This document shows positions 1-6,075 of a DNA stretch of 26,634 nucleotides, piece by piece. Both the position numbers and the translations under genes were made by a program. Where the stretch lies: contig CAZEPJ010000061.1 of assembly GCA_964514105.1 (NCBI GenBank), forward strand, positions 1 to 26,634. The letters are read 5' to 3'. Source of the stretch: CAZEPJ01 sp964514105. GTDB lineage: Bacteria > Desulfobacterota > Desulfocorpusculales > Desulfocorpusculum. Under the pieces are notes generated by a model, which did no database searches, was not told where the DNA came from, and saw only the letters and a list, made by a program, of their open reading frames with translations. Position 1 is the first letter of the stretch, and each line of letters starts with the position of its first letter.

Positions 1-53
1 GCACCTGAATGGGGTTCAGGGGGTCGCTGGTTCAAATCCAGTCGTCCCGACCA
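1..53 (+). tRNA. tRNA-Pro (anticodon GGG), 5' end outside the window
   Basis: This is the 3' portion of a tRNA. It folds as an anticodon stem (4-8 with 16-20) closing a loop with T10 as U33, anticodon GGG at 11-13 and G14 at position 37. A five-base variable loop, a T stem (26-30 with 38-42) around TTCAAAT, the acceptor 3' strand 43-49, discriminator A50 and an encoded CCA at 51-53 follow. GGG with G37 is diagnostic of proline and reads CCC (and CCU by wobble). The D arm and acceptor 5' strand lie upstream of base 1. Confidence 0.93.
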
Positions 54-63
54 GCGCCTTCCT

Positions 64-89
64 GGGGCCGGCGGTTTTCCGCCGGCCCC
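64..89. terminator. Perfect hairpin between tRNA-Pro and a convergent gene, bidirectional terminator
   Basis: An 11-bp perfect GC stem (64-74 with 79-89) encloses a TTTT loop. It starts 10 bp after the tRNA CCA end and stops directly before the stop codon (91-93) of the facing minus-strand gene, so it sits where both converging transcripts need to end. There is no long T-run on either strand; the plus side has only GTCAATTT. Confidence 0.7.
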
Positions 90-90
90 G

Positions 91-408
91 TCAATTTCGC
101 TCCAGCATGACCTTGGGAAGGACGATCTCCCGGGTGCGGTCCATGGGACGCTCGTCGTCTTTGCCCCTCAGGTCAAAGGGTTCCTCCTCCAGAACCGTGA
201 CCTTGTAAAAGGAATTGCGGGTCTCGAAAAGCCCGTTCATGACCTTGACCACGGGCGATGTCTTGAGGATGCCACCGGCATTGTCGAAGATATAGTATTC
301 CTTGCCCACGGCAGGCTTGAGCGGCTCGAGCCCCTCGTACGCCTTGCCCAGCGCCACGATGGACTGGGATTCGTCGTGGGTGATCTTCTGGATGGTCACG
401 CGCCTCAT
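91..408 (-). CDS. Hypothetical protein, 105 aa
   Basis: I do not recognise this family. The product is a small soluble charged protein with no signal peptide, membrane segment or cysteine. It begins MRRVTIQKI and has a tyrosine/glycine-rich middle (KEYYIFDNAGG, about residues 36-46) and an acidic stretch (EEEPFDLRGKDDE). Reality is supported by an excellent Shine-Dalgarno (AGGAGGTGA) just upstream of the ATG, by ordinary codon use and by a terminator hairpin right after the stop. It is monocistronic, facing the tRNA gene, with a sigma-54-like promoter motif about 75 bp upstream of its start. Function cannot be given from sequence. Confidence 0.75.
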   Translation of the reverse strand: MRRVTIQKITHDESQSIVALGKAYEGLEPLKPAVGKEYYIFDNAGGILKTSPVVKVMNGLFETRNSFYKVTVLEEEPFDLRGKDDERPMDRTREIVLPKVMLERN

Positions 409-480
409 TGCTCACCTCCTGACCATGGTTCAGAGGCCCACGGTGGGGGGCGCCGCCGTGGTGTTCGGGCATATGTTTTA

Positions 481-496
481 ACAAGAAACGTGCCAA
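481..496 (-). promoter_or_regulatory. Candidate sigma-54 promoter for the 105-aa gene
   Basis: Reading the minus strand from 496 gives TTGGCACG, four bases, then TTGT. The -24 element matches the sigma-54 consensus TGGCACG exactly and the -24 GG to -12 spacing is the required 10 bases, but the -12 dinucleotide is GT rather than GC. Transcription would begin near 469, leaving about 60 bases of leader before the ATG. A sigma-70 reading (TTGGCA, 17 bases, TATGCC) overlaps it, so the assignment is not certain. Confidence 0.35.
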
Positions 497-769
497 GAGC
501 CATGGCCCGACAAAAGGGCATGAGGAGGTCGGCGCGGGGGGCGTGCCGATGGCCCGGCCCGGGGGCCTGGGGCTGGGATCTCTTACGATTTGGTGGCGCC
601 GGTTTCGGTTTTGGCAGATCGAGGGGCGGTGCCGAGGTCGTGGCGCGGCGGGAGCTGCGCCCAGGGTCTCGCCCGCAGGCGCCGTCCACCGGCACATGGC
701 AACGGCCGCCCGCACCATCGCCCGCATGGACACCGAGACTGACTCAGGCTCTGACAGTGTCGCTGGGAC

Positions 770-786
770 GGCGGGTGTGGCCCGCC
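770..786 (-). terminator. Weak hairpin after glgC
   Basis: GGCGGG (770-775) pairs with CCCGCC (781-786) across a five-base loop, 14 bases beyond the glgC stop. There is no T-run, so it may only stabilise the mRNA end or act weakly. Confidence 0.3.
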
Positions 787-799
787 TCGGGGGTGGGGG

Positions 800-2014
800 C
801 TACTCCAGGGCCGAGTCGATGGGAAGGACGACCAGGCCCGAATCGCTCACCGTGAAGAGCCGGCGGTCGTGGTGGAGGTCGTACCCGATGGATCGGCCCG
901 CCGGGATCACGGAGCGCTTGTCCACGATGGCCCGTCGCAGCCGCGCCCCTTCACCCACGGTGACCCCTTCCATGAGGACGCACTCCCGCACATCGGCGCC
1001 GGCCAGGACGCGGACGTTGGGCGAGAGCACGGATCGCACCACGGCCCCCGCGTTGAGGATGCAGCCGTTGGAGACCACGGAGTCCACGATCCCCTCCGAC
1101 GGCGCGGCATGGGCCGGCGGTGCCAGGATGCGGGCCGGCGGTGCCGGGGGCTCATGGGTCAGAATGGGCCAGGAAGGGTCGTGGAGATCGAAGACGGGCG
1201 ACGGCCCCAGGAGGTCCATGTGGGCCTCCCAGAAGGACTCCAGGGTCCCCACGTCCCGCCAGTAGCACGGCCTACGGGTCCCAGGGTCCCAGAACACGTG
1301 GGCGAAGACCCGATCCCCCTGGGCCACCATGCGGGGGATGATGTTCCGTCCGAAGTCGTGCTGCGACTCGGACTTGGCATCCTCCACCAGGCGGCGCACC
1401 ATCTTGCGGGTGTCGAAGACATAGATTCCCATGGAGGCCAGGATGCGCTCCGGGTCCTCGGGCATGCACCGGGGCGCCTCGGGCTTTTCCTGAAAGGAGA
1501 CGACCCGCTGCTCGCGGTCCACCTCCATCACCCCCAGGTGGCGCGACAACCTCCTGGGCTGGGGGATGGTGGCCACGGTGAGGTCGGCCCGGCGCTCCAG
1601 ATGGAAGGCAAGGAGCCTGCGGTAATCCATCTTGTAGAGATGGTCTCCGGAGAGCACCAGGATCAACTCGGGACGGAACTGCTGCAGGATGTAAAGGTTC
1701 TGGTAGACCGCGTCCGCCGTCCCCTGGTACCACAGGTCGTCCACGCGCTGCTGGGCCGACACCACGTGCACGAACTCCCCCAGCTTGTTGCACAGGATGT
1801 TCCAGCCCAGTTGGATGTGTTTCTCCAGGGAGAACGAGCGGTATTGGGTGAGGATGAGGATCCGCTTCATCTCCGAATGGAGGCAGTTGCTCAGGGTGAA
1901 GTCGATGATGCGGTAGATGCCCCCGAACGGGACGGCCGGCTTGGCGCGGTCTCGGGTCAGGGGATAGAGGCGCTCCCCTTTTCCACCGGCCAGGATGAGG
2001 GTCAGGACGTTCAT
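800..2014 (-). CDS. glgC: Glucose-1-phosphate adenylyltransferase (ADP-glucose pyrophosphorylase)
   Basis: This enzyme makes ADP-glucose from glucose-1-phosphate and ATP, the committed step of bacterial glycogen synthesis in the cytosol. The 404-residue length is normal. The N-terminal nucleotidyltransferase domain starts with LILAGGKGERLYPLTRDRAKPAVPFGG (about 6-32, nucleotide loop). WYQGTADAV (about 95-103), LSGDHLYKMDY (about 121-131), FQEKP and the sugar-binding region ending YWRDVGT follow. The C-terminal third has the hexapeptide-rich left-handed beta-helix expected for the oligomerisation/allosteric domain (SNGCILNAGAVVRSVLSPNVRV). Its ATG overlaps the stop of the upstream receiver gene in an ATGA, so translation is probably coupled. 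No other glycogen gene lies in the window. Confidence 0.96.
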   Translation of the reverse strand: MNVLTLILAGGKGERLYPLTRDRAKPAVPFGGIYRIIDFTLSNCLHSEMKRILILTQYRSFSLEKHIQLGWNILCNKLGEFVHVVSAQQRVDDLWYQGTADAVYQNLYILQQFRPELILVLSGDHLYKMDYRRLLAFHLERRADLTVATIPQPRRLSRHLGVMEVDREQRVVSFQEKPEAPRCMPEDPERILASMGIYVFDTRKMVRRLVEDAKSESQHDFGRNIIPRMVAQGDRVFAHVFWDPGTRRPCYWRDVGTLESFWEAHMDLLGPSPVFDLHDPSWPILTHEPPAPPARILAPPAHAAPSEGIVDSVVSNGCILNAGAVVRSVLSPNVRVLAGADVRECVLMEGVTVGEGARLRRAIVDKRSVIPAGRSIGYDLHHDRRLFTVSDSGLVVLPIDSALE

Positions 2015-2379
2015 CTCTTTGCGGAGGCCCGAGTCAGCACCTCGCGGAGCGCCTGCTTCAGGTCGGTGAGATCCGAAGACTTGACCACGTACGCCTCCGC
2101 GGCCCAGGCCCGGAAGTCCTCCTGGTAGCGGGGATACGCGGAGTTTATGATGATGGGAATGCCCTTGTGGCGGGCGACCACCTTGCCCAGGGCCTCGATC
2201 CCGTCCATCTCCGGCATGTGGATGTCCATGATCACCGCGTCCAGGGCCTCTTCCTGGAGCAGGGCCATGGCCTCCTTGCCGTTGGAGGCGACCAAGACGT
2301 CGTGCCCCTCCTCGGTGAGCTCGCTCTGGTACAGCGCCCTGAGGCTCTCCTCATCATCCACGATCAGCACCCTGGCCAA
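2011..2379 (-). CDS. Stand-alone response-regulator receiver protein
   Basis: A CheY-like single receiver domain of 122 residues with no output domain. Acidic pocket residues D8, D9 and E10 (VDDEE), phospho-acceptor D52 (MDIHMPEMDG), switch residue S80 (INSAY) and conserved K100 (VVKSS) are present. I chose the TTG at 2377-2379, giving MARVLIVDDEE, because GGGGAGG lies nine bases upstream and the receiver fold starts at once. An in-frame ATG further upstream overlaps the likely promoter and has a poor ribosome site. The stop overlaps the glgC start by four bases, so both are probably made together. The cognate kinase is unknown. The protein may act by protein-protein contact; a link to glycogen control is inferred only from coupling. 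Confidence 0.88.
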   Translation of the reverse strand: MARVLIVDDEESLRALYQSELTEEGHDVLVASNGKEAMALLQEEALDAVIMDIHMPEMDGIEALGKVVARHKGIPIIINSAYPRYQEDFRAWAAEAYVVKSSDLTDLKQALREVLTRASAKR

Positions 2380-2411
2380 AGTACCGTGCCTCCCCGGAGG
2401 ATTAACCCAAG

Positions 2412-2438
2412 GGTATACCAGGGATGCGGCCATTGCAA
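2412..2438 (-). promoter_or_regulatory. Candidate promoter for the receiver-glgC operon
   Basis: On the minus strand an extended -10 (TGG then TATACC, 2420-2412) is preceded by TTGCAA (2438-2433) at 15 bases. Transcription from about 2405 would leave roughly 25 bases before the TTG start at 2379. The short spacer is compensated by the extended -10 TG. Confidence 0.4.
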
Positions 2439-2476
2439 GCTCGGTCTCCCGTCCCCGCCCTCCGGCACCGGGGCCG

Positions 2477-3679
2477 TCACAGGGGCATCTCGAGGCCCGC
2501 CTGATCCAGGGCCTTGCGGATCTCGGCGGCGTGGTCGTGCCCCCGGATCTCCAGGTCGAACTCCACGCGGGAGACCTGGACCCGCAGATCAGAGCCCAGC
2601 CGGTCGTGATGGATCTGGAGGATGTTGGCGCCCAGCTCCGCAATGATCCCCGTGATGCGGGCCAGGGAGCCGGGGAGGTCGGGGAGAAGGACCTTGAGTC
2701 GCATGCGCCGCCCCAGTCTGAGGGTGCCTCGCTGCACGATGCGGTCCATCCAGTGGAGGTCGAGGTTTCCCCCACTGACCACCAGGACCACGCGGCGCCC
2801 CCGGGGGCGCACCCTTCCCTCCATGAGCAGGGCCAAGGGGGACGCCCCTGCCCCCTCCACCACCAGGTGTTTGCGCTCCAGAAAGGCGATGACCGCGGTC
2901 TCAATGCTCCCCTCGTCCACGGCCTCCACACCATCGACGTGCCGGCGGATCAGGGCCAGGGGGAGTTCGCCCGGAGCGGCCACGGCGATGCCGTCGGCGA
3001 TGGTGGGCTCCGGGCGCACCGTCACCAGGCGGTCGGCCTCCAGGGATCGGACGATGGCCGGGGCGTTCATGGCCTGCACGCCCAGGACCTGGGCGCGGGG
3101 CCGGGCCTCCTTGATGGCCACGGCCACACCGGCCAGGAGCCCGCCTCCCCCCGCGGGGACGATGACCGAGTCAACCTCGGGGAGTTGCTCCAAGATCTCC
3201 AGCCCTACGCAGCCCTGACCCGCGATGACGCGGGGGTCGTCGAAGCCCGGGATGAGGGTCCCGCCCCGCTCTTGGATCCAGCGCCGGGCCTGTGCCGCGG
3301 CGTCGTCGTACGTGTCGCCCTGGGAGATGACCGTGGCGCCATAGGCGCGCGTGGCCAGCAGCTTGGCAATGGGGGCCAGCCGGGGCATGAAGACGGTGGC
3401 AGGGACCCGGAGCTGTCCCGCGGCCCAGGCCACCCCCTGGGCATGGTTGCCCGCGCTGGCCGCCACCACCCCGCGGCGCCGCTCCTCGCAGGACAGATGC
3501 AGGAGGCGGTGCAGGGCGCCGCGGACCTTGAAAGATCCCGTGTCCTGCAGGCTCTCGAGCTTGAGGAAGATCTCGAGCCCCAGTCTCGCGGACAGGTGGT
3601 TGGAGCGGATCATGGGGGAGGGCCGCAGGTACGGGTTGAGCAGGGCCCGTGCCTCGAGGATGTCGGTTCGGGTCACCAT
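2477..3679 (-). CDS. ilvA: Threonine ammonia-lyase (threonine dehydratase) with C-terminal ACT domain
   Basis: A PLP enzyme that deaminates L-threonine to 2-oxobutanoate, feeding isoleucine synthesis or threonine catabolism. The 400-residue length fits the medium form with one ACT domain (tdcB/ilvA_1Cterm type), not the long E. coli IlvA. The PLP lysine is K51 in GSFKVRGA, SAGNHAQG (75-82) is the substrate loop, and PAGGGGLLAG (about 175-184) is the phosphate-binding glycine loop. The ACT domain occupies about 326-400 (LKVLLPDLPGSLARITGIIAELGANI) and would bind an amino-acid effector. I chose the ATG at 3677-3679 with AGGGGG upstream; the frame stays open further but without family similarity. 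It is divergent from tetR across a palindromic control region. Confidence 0.93.
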   Translation of the reverse strand: MVTRTDILEARALLNPYLRPSPMIRSNHLSARLGLEIFLKLESLQDTGSFKVRGALHRLLHLSCEERRRGVVAASAGNHAQGVAWAAGQLRVPATVFMPRLAPIAKLLATRAYGATVISQGDTYDDAAAQARRWIQERGGTLIPGFDDPRVIAGQGCVGLEILEQLPEVDSVIVPAGGGGLLAGVAVAIKEARPRAQVLGVQAMNAPAIVRSLEADRLVTVRPEPTIADGIAVAAPGELPLALIRRHVDGVEAVDEGSIETAVIAFLERKHLVVEGAGASPLALLMEGRVRPRGRRVVLVVSGGNLDLHWMDRIVQRGTLRLGRRMRLKVLLPDLPGSLARITGIIAELGANILQIHHDRLGSDLRVQVSRVEFDLEIRGHDHAAEIRKALDQAGLEMPL

Positions 3680-3701
3680 GGACGCCCCCTGGGACTGGCC
3701 C

Positions 3702-3730
3702 AACCTATCCGGGATGCGGGCGCCTGTCAA
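3702..3730 (-). promoter_or_regulatory. Candidate sigma-70 promoter for threonine dehydratase
   Basis: On the minus strand TTGACA (3730-3725) is a perfect -35 box. Seventeen bases further, TAGGTT (3707-3702) is a poor -10. The -35 is formed by the left arm of the inverted repeat at 3723-3747. The expected start of transcription, near 3695, leaves a leader of about 15 bases. Confidence 0.4.
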
Positions 3731-3747
3731 CAGGGTCGCTTGACAGG
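3723..3747. promoter_or_regulatory. Perfect 8-bp inverted repeat, probable TetR-family operator
   Basis: CCTGTCAA, nine bases, TTGACAGG forms a perfect dyad in the gap between divergent ilvA and tetR. Each arm contains a consensus TTGACA -35 box, one for each direction, so a dimeric repressor bound here would cover both promoters. That TetR (next gene) is the ligand is an inference from position and symmetry. Confidence 0.55.
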
Positions 3748-3768
3748 GCCTGCGGGTTGATCTATTAG
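3740..3768 (+). promoter_or_regulatory. Sigma-70 promoter for the tetR-PHP operon
   Basis: TTGACA (3740-3745), a 17-base spacer, then TATTAG (3763-3768). The -35 is a perfect match and is part of the inverted repeat. A start near 3775 gives about 60 bases of leader before the tetR ATG. Confidence 0.6.
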
Positions 3769-3833
3769 ATGGGCCGGACTCCACGGAGAGGATCGATTCT
3801 GCGCGGGGCGGGATCGGGAAGGGGTTTCCGGCG

Positions 3834-4487
3834 ATGGCCAGGGCGGAGGGCGGGAGGGGCAGGGGCGAGCCGGGGGGAGAGCCCGCCAGGCGGCGACAGA
3901 TCCTGGATGCGGCCACGCGGGTGTTCGCGAGGAAGGGGTATTTCGGCAGCCGCGTGGCGGACATCGCCCAGGAGGCGGGGATCGCCTACGGGCTCATCTA
4001 CCACTACTTCCGGAACAAGGAGGGATTGCTCCTGGCCATCTTCCATGAGACCTGGAATCTGCTGCTGGAGCGGATCCGGACCGTTCAGTCCCAGCCCGTG
4101 GACGCAGGGAGCAAGCTGAGGCAGATCGCCCGGTTCCTCTTGGAGGGGTTTCGCTCCAACCCCGATCTGTTCGAGGTCCTGGTGGTGGAGGTGATCCGGA
4201 GCTCCAAACTGTGGGAAACCGACACACTGAGCCGAATCGGGGAGGCGTTCCGGCTCCTGGAGCAGATGGTGGAGGAGGGGAAGCGCGCGGGGGATTTCGG
4301 GCCGGAGCTGGACAGCCGGCTCGCCTGCTCCATCTTCTACGGGGCCCTGGATCAGATCATCACGGACTGGGTGGTGGGGCTGCGCCCCTCCGGAGATCAG
4401 GACGTGGAGCGAGCCATCGGGATGGTGGAAACAGTTATCCTGGGGGGAATGGGGATGGGCGCCCCGGCAAAGGGGCGAGCCTCATGA
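3834..4487 (+). CDS. TetR/AcrR-family transcriptional regulator
   Basis: A 217-residue DNA-binding regulator. Residues about 19-64 form the TetR helix-turn-helix domain (RRRQILDAATRVFARKGY, then VADIAQEAGIAYGLIYHYFRNKEGLL). The first 18 residues are a basic, glycine-rich tail. The all-helical C-terminal half, with EVIRSSKLWETD and FYGALDQIITDW, resembles the FadR/YsiA group of TetR regulators that sense acyl-CoA, but that is a family-level impression and the ligand is not known. It is likely autoregulated through the palindrome at 3723-3747. The stop overlaps the next gene's ATG in an ATGA, so the PHP protein is co-translated. Confidence 0.92.
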   Translation: MARAEGGRGRGEPGGEPARRRQILDAATRVFARKGYFGSRVADIAQEAGIAYGLIYHYFRNKEGLLLAIFHETWNLLLERIRTVQSQPVDAGSKLRQIARFLLEGFRSNPDLFEVLVVEVIRSSKLWETDTLSRIGEAFRLLEQMVEEGKRAGDFGPELDSRLACSIFYGALDQIITDWVVGLRPSGDQDVERAIGMVETVILGGMGMGAPAKGRAS

Positions 4488-5125
4488 TCCTGGATCTGCA
4501 CGTGCACACTCGCCACTACTCCGGCTGCAGCGCCATCGAGATGGACGACCTGCTCGGGCAGATCCGGGAGGTGGGGCTCGACGGCGTGGTCCTCACGGAA
4601 CACGGCATCCGATGGGGCGATGAGAAGCTCAAACCGTTTCGAGCACGGGCGGAGGCCATGGGCATCGTGCTCCTCACCGGACAGGAGGTCACCTGCTTTC
4701 GCCAAGGGAGGAGGCAGGGAGATTACCTGGTGTTCGGCGTGGACCGGAGCCTGGGGTCCAACATGTCGGCCCAGGAACTGATCCGGATCGTTCACGGGGA
4801 AGGGGGCGCCGTCGTGGCCGCCCATCCGTACAAGCCGTCCCGCCTGGGCGTGAGCTACTATGGCGCCGGCGATGAGGTGTATGAACTGGGGCTCGACGGC
4901 CTGGAGCTCTGCCACCCCGAGCAGGACGGGGCGGCCCGCGCCCGGGTGCGCGCCGCGGCCCTGCACCTGGGGATTCCCATGACCGGTGGGAGCGATGCCC
5001 ATGAGCTGCATCAGGTGGGAGGCTGCTGCACCCGGTTCGCAGGGCCCGTAACTTCCATGGAGGACTTGGTGCGGGAACTCCTCCATGGCGGGGTAGAGGC
5101 CCTCAGCGGGATGCCGCCCCGCTGA
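4484..5125 (+). CDS. PHP-domain metal-dependent phosphoesterase
   Basis: A 213-residue stand-alone PHP (polymerase and histidinol phosphatase) domain. Metal ligands can be picked out in the usual order: H6 and H8 in LHVHT, E39-H40 in TEHGI, E68 in GQEVT, H114 in AAHPYK, H144 (or a neighbour) in LCHPE, and D171/H173 in GGSDAH. The fold hydrolyses phosphate esters with a trinuclear metal centre; relatives include histidinol phosphatases and RNase AM/YciV-like 5' nucleotidases, and the substrate cannot be told here. The ATG overlaps the tetR stop. It ends 11 bp from the convergent mazG stop, with a hairpin between them. Confidence 0.9.
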   Translation: MILDLHVHTRHYSGCSAIEMDDLLGQIREVGLDGVVLTEHGIRWGDEKLKPFRARAEAMGIVLLTGQEVTCFRQGRRQGDYLVFGVDRSLGSNMSAQELIRIVHGEGGAVVAAHPYKPSRLGVSYYGAGDEVYELGLDGLELCHPEQDGAARARVRAAALHLGIPMTGGSDAHELHQVGGCCTRFAGPVTSMEDLVRELLHGGVEALSGMPPR

Positions 5126-5147
5126 GGCGGGCCTCCTTACGCCCGCC
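5126..5147. terminator. Hairpin between convergent PHP gene and mazG
   Basis: GGCGGGC (5126-5132) pairs with GCCCGCC (5141-5147) over an eight-base loop. It spans the 11-bp gap and the mazG stop codon, as expected for a shared terminator, but has no T-run. Confidence 0.4.
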
Positions 5148-5946
5148 CCCCACCGTCCGCTCCCGCCTTTGGGCCCTTGGCATCCTCCCACAGCCGCTCC
5201 ATCTCCTCCAGGGTGGACTGGGCAGGGGAACTCCCGCGGCGCCCCAGGGCGTCCTCCATGTGCTGAAACCGCCTGGTGAACTTGGCGTTGGCATCCCGCA
5301 GGAGCCCCTCGGGCTCCCGCCCGAGGTGGCGAGCCAGGCTGGCCAGGGCAAAGAGGAGGTCCCCCAACTCCTCGGATGCGGCCCGGACGTTCCCCCCCTG
5401 CAGGGCCTCCTCCAGCTCCTCCAGCTCCTCCCGTGCCTTGGCCAGGACCGCATGGGGGGCGGGCCAGTCGAACCCCACCCGGGCCGCCCGCAGCCCGAGG
5501 CGGTACGCCCGGTACAGGGCCGGAAGGGCCTCGGCGATGCCCGAGAGGGCCGACGTGCGCGGGGCCTTGCCCTCCTGCACCTTGATCTCCTCCCAGCGCC
5601 CCATGACCTCCGCAGGCGTCGACGCCTCGGCCCGTCCGAAGACATGGGGGTGGCGCCGGATCATCTTCTCCTCGATGCCGCGGATCACCTGCTCCATGTC
5701 GAAGGCCCCTTCCTCGCTTGCCAACTGCGCCATGAAGACGATCTGGAAGAGGAGGTCCCCCAGTTCCTCGCACAGCAGGCTCCGATCGCCCGAGTCCACG
5801 GCGCCCAGGACCTCGTACGCCTCGTCGATGAGGTAGACCTTCAGGGCCTCCATGGACTGGATCCGATCCCACGGGCACCCGCCGGGTCCCCGAAGCCTGG
5901 CCATGATGCGGGTGAGCTGGGCAAAGCGGCTTGGGGTCTCATCCAT
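5137..5946 (-). CDS. mazG: Nucleoside triphosphate pyrophosphohydrolase MazG
   Basis: This all-alpha enzyme hydrolyses NTPs and dNTPs to monophosphates and pyrophosphate and is thought to clean non-canonical nucleotides and modulate stress responses. At 269 residues it has two tandem MazG repeats as in E. coli. The first begins IMARLRGPGGCPWD (about 14-27), with DEAYEV and EELGDLLFQIVF as the metal-binding acidic helices. The second has EELEELEEAL and EELGDLLFALASLARHL. KVQEGK and HPHVFG match the linker. I chose the ATG at 5944-5946 (MDETPSRF); an in-frame ATG nine bases upstream is possible. A promoter-like TTGCCA/TAAGAT lies so close that the transcript may be leaderless. Confidence 0.94.
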   Translation of the reverse strand: MDETPSRFAQLTRIMARLRGPGGCPWDRIQSMEALKVYLIDEAYEVLGAVDSGDRSLLCEELGDLLFQIVFMAQLASEEGAFDMEQVIRGIEEKMIRRHPHVFGRAEASTPAEVMGRWEEIKVQEGKAPRTSALSGIAEALPALYRAYRLGLRAARVGFDWPAPHAVLAKAREELEELEEALQGGNVRAASEELGDLLFALASLARHLGREPEGLLRDANAKFTRRFQHMEDALGRRGSSPAQSTLEEMERLWEDAKGPKAGADGGGRA

Positions 5947-5953
5947 GGGTCCC

Positions 5954-5982
5954 ATCTTACGGGGGGATGTCGCGGGTGGCAA
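5954..5982 (-). promoter_or_regulatory. Candidate sigma-70 promoter for mazG
   Basis: On the minus strand TTGCCA (5982-5977), 17 bases, TAAGAT (5959-5954). The predicted start near 5947 coincides with the ATG at 5946, so this would give a leaderless mRNA. No convincing Shine-Dalgarno precedes either mazG start. Confidence 0.35.
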
Positions 5983-6006
5983 GGGCCTCCGGCCGCCGCC
6001 CGCGCC

Positions 6007-6036
6007 TTGACACCCATGATTTCCATGACATACCAT
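6007..6036 (+). promoter_or_regulatory. Sigma-70 promoter for the kinase/regulator operon
   Basis: TTGACA (6007-6012), 18 bases, TACCAT (6031-6036). Transcription from about 6043 leads into the first kinase gene at 6076. This also argues against using the in-frame ATG at 6016 as the start. Confidence 0.5.
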
Positions 6037-6075
6037 GCCCGAGAACCGAGCAGGAAGGACCCGTTTTCATCGAGG

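Larger units (their letters stand above)
409..799. other. Noncoding interval between glgC and the 105-aa gene
   Basis: Apart from the promoter motif at 481-496 and a weak GC hairpin at 770-786, I see no gene or RNA here. The open frames are arginine/proline-rich with no ribosome binding site. Short self-complementary stretches exist, such as CCACGG pairing with CCGTGG around 437-460 in the putative leader, but nothing identifiable as a riboswitch. Confidence 0.5.

Noticed and set aside
1..89. tRNA gene as an attachment site for an integrated element
   Set aside because: No integrase, no repeat of the tRNA 3' end further on, and housekeeping genes follow directly.
543..1265. A plus-strand open frame across the noncoding interval and into glgC
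   Set aside because: It is Arg/Ser/Thr-rich, has no ribosome site, and most of it is antisense to the clear glgC gene.
2011..2934. A longer version of the receiver protein starting far upstream on the minus strand
   Set aside because: The extra residues are Trp/Arg/Ser-rich and overlap the threonine dehydratase gene; receiver homology begins at the TTG at 2379.
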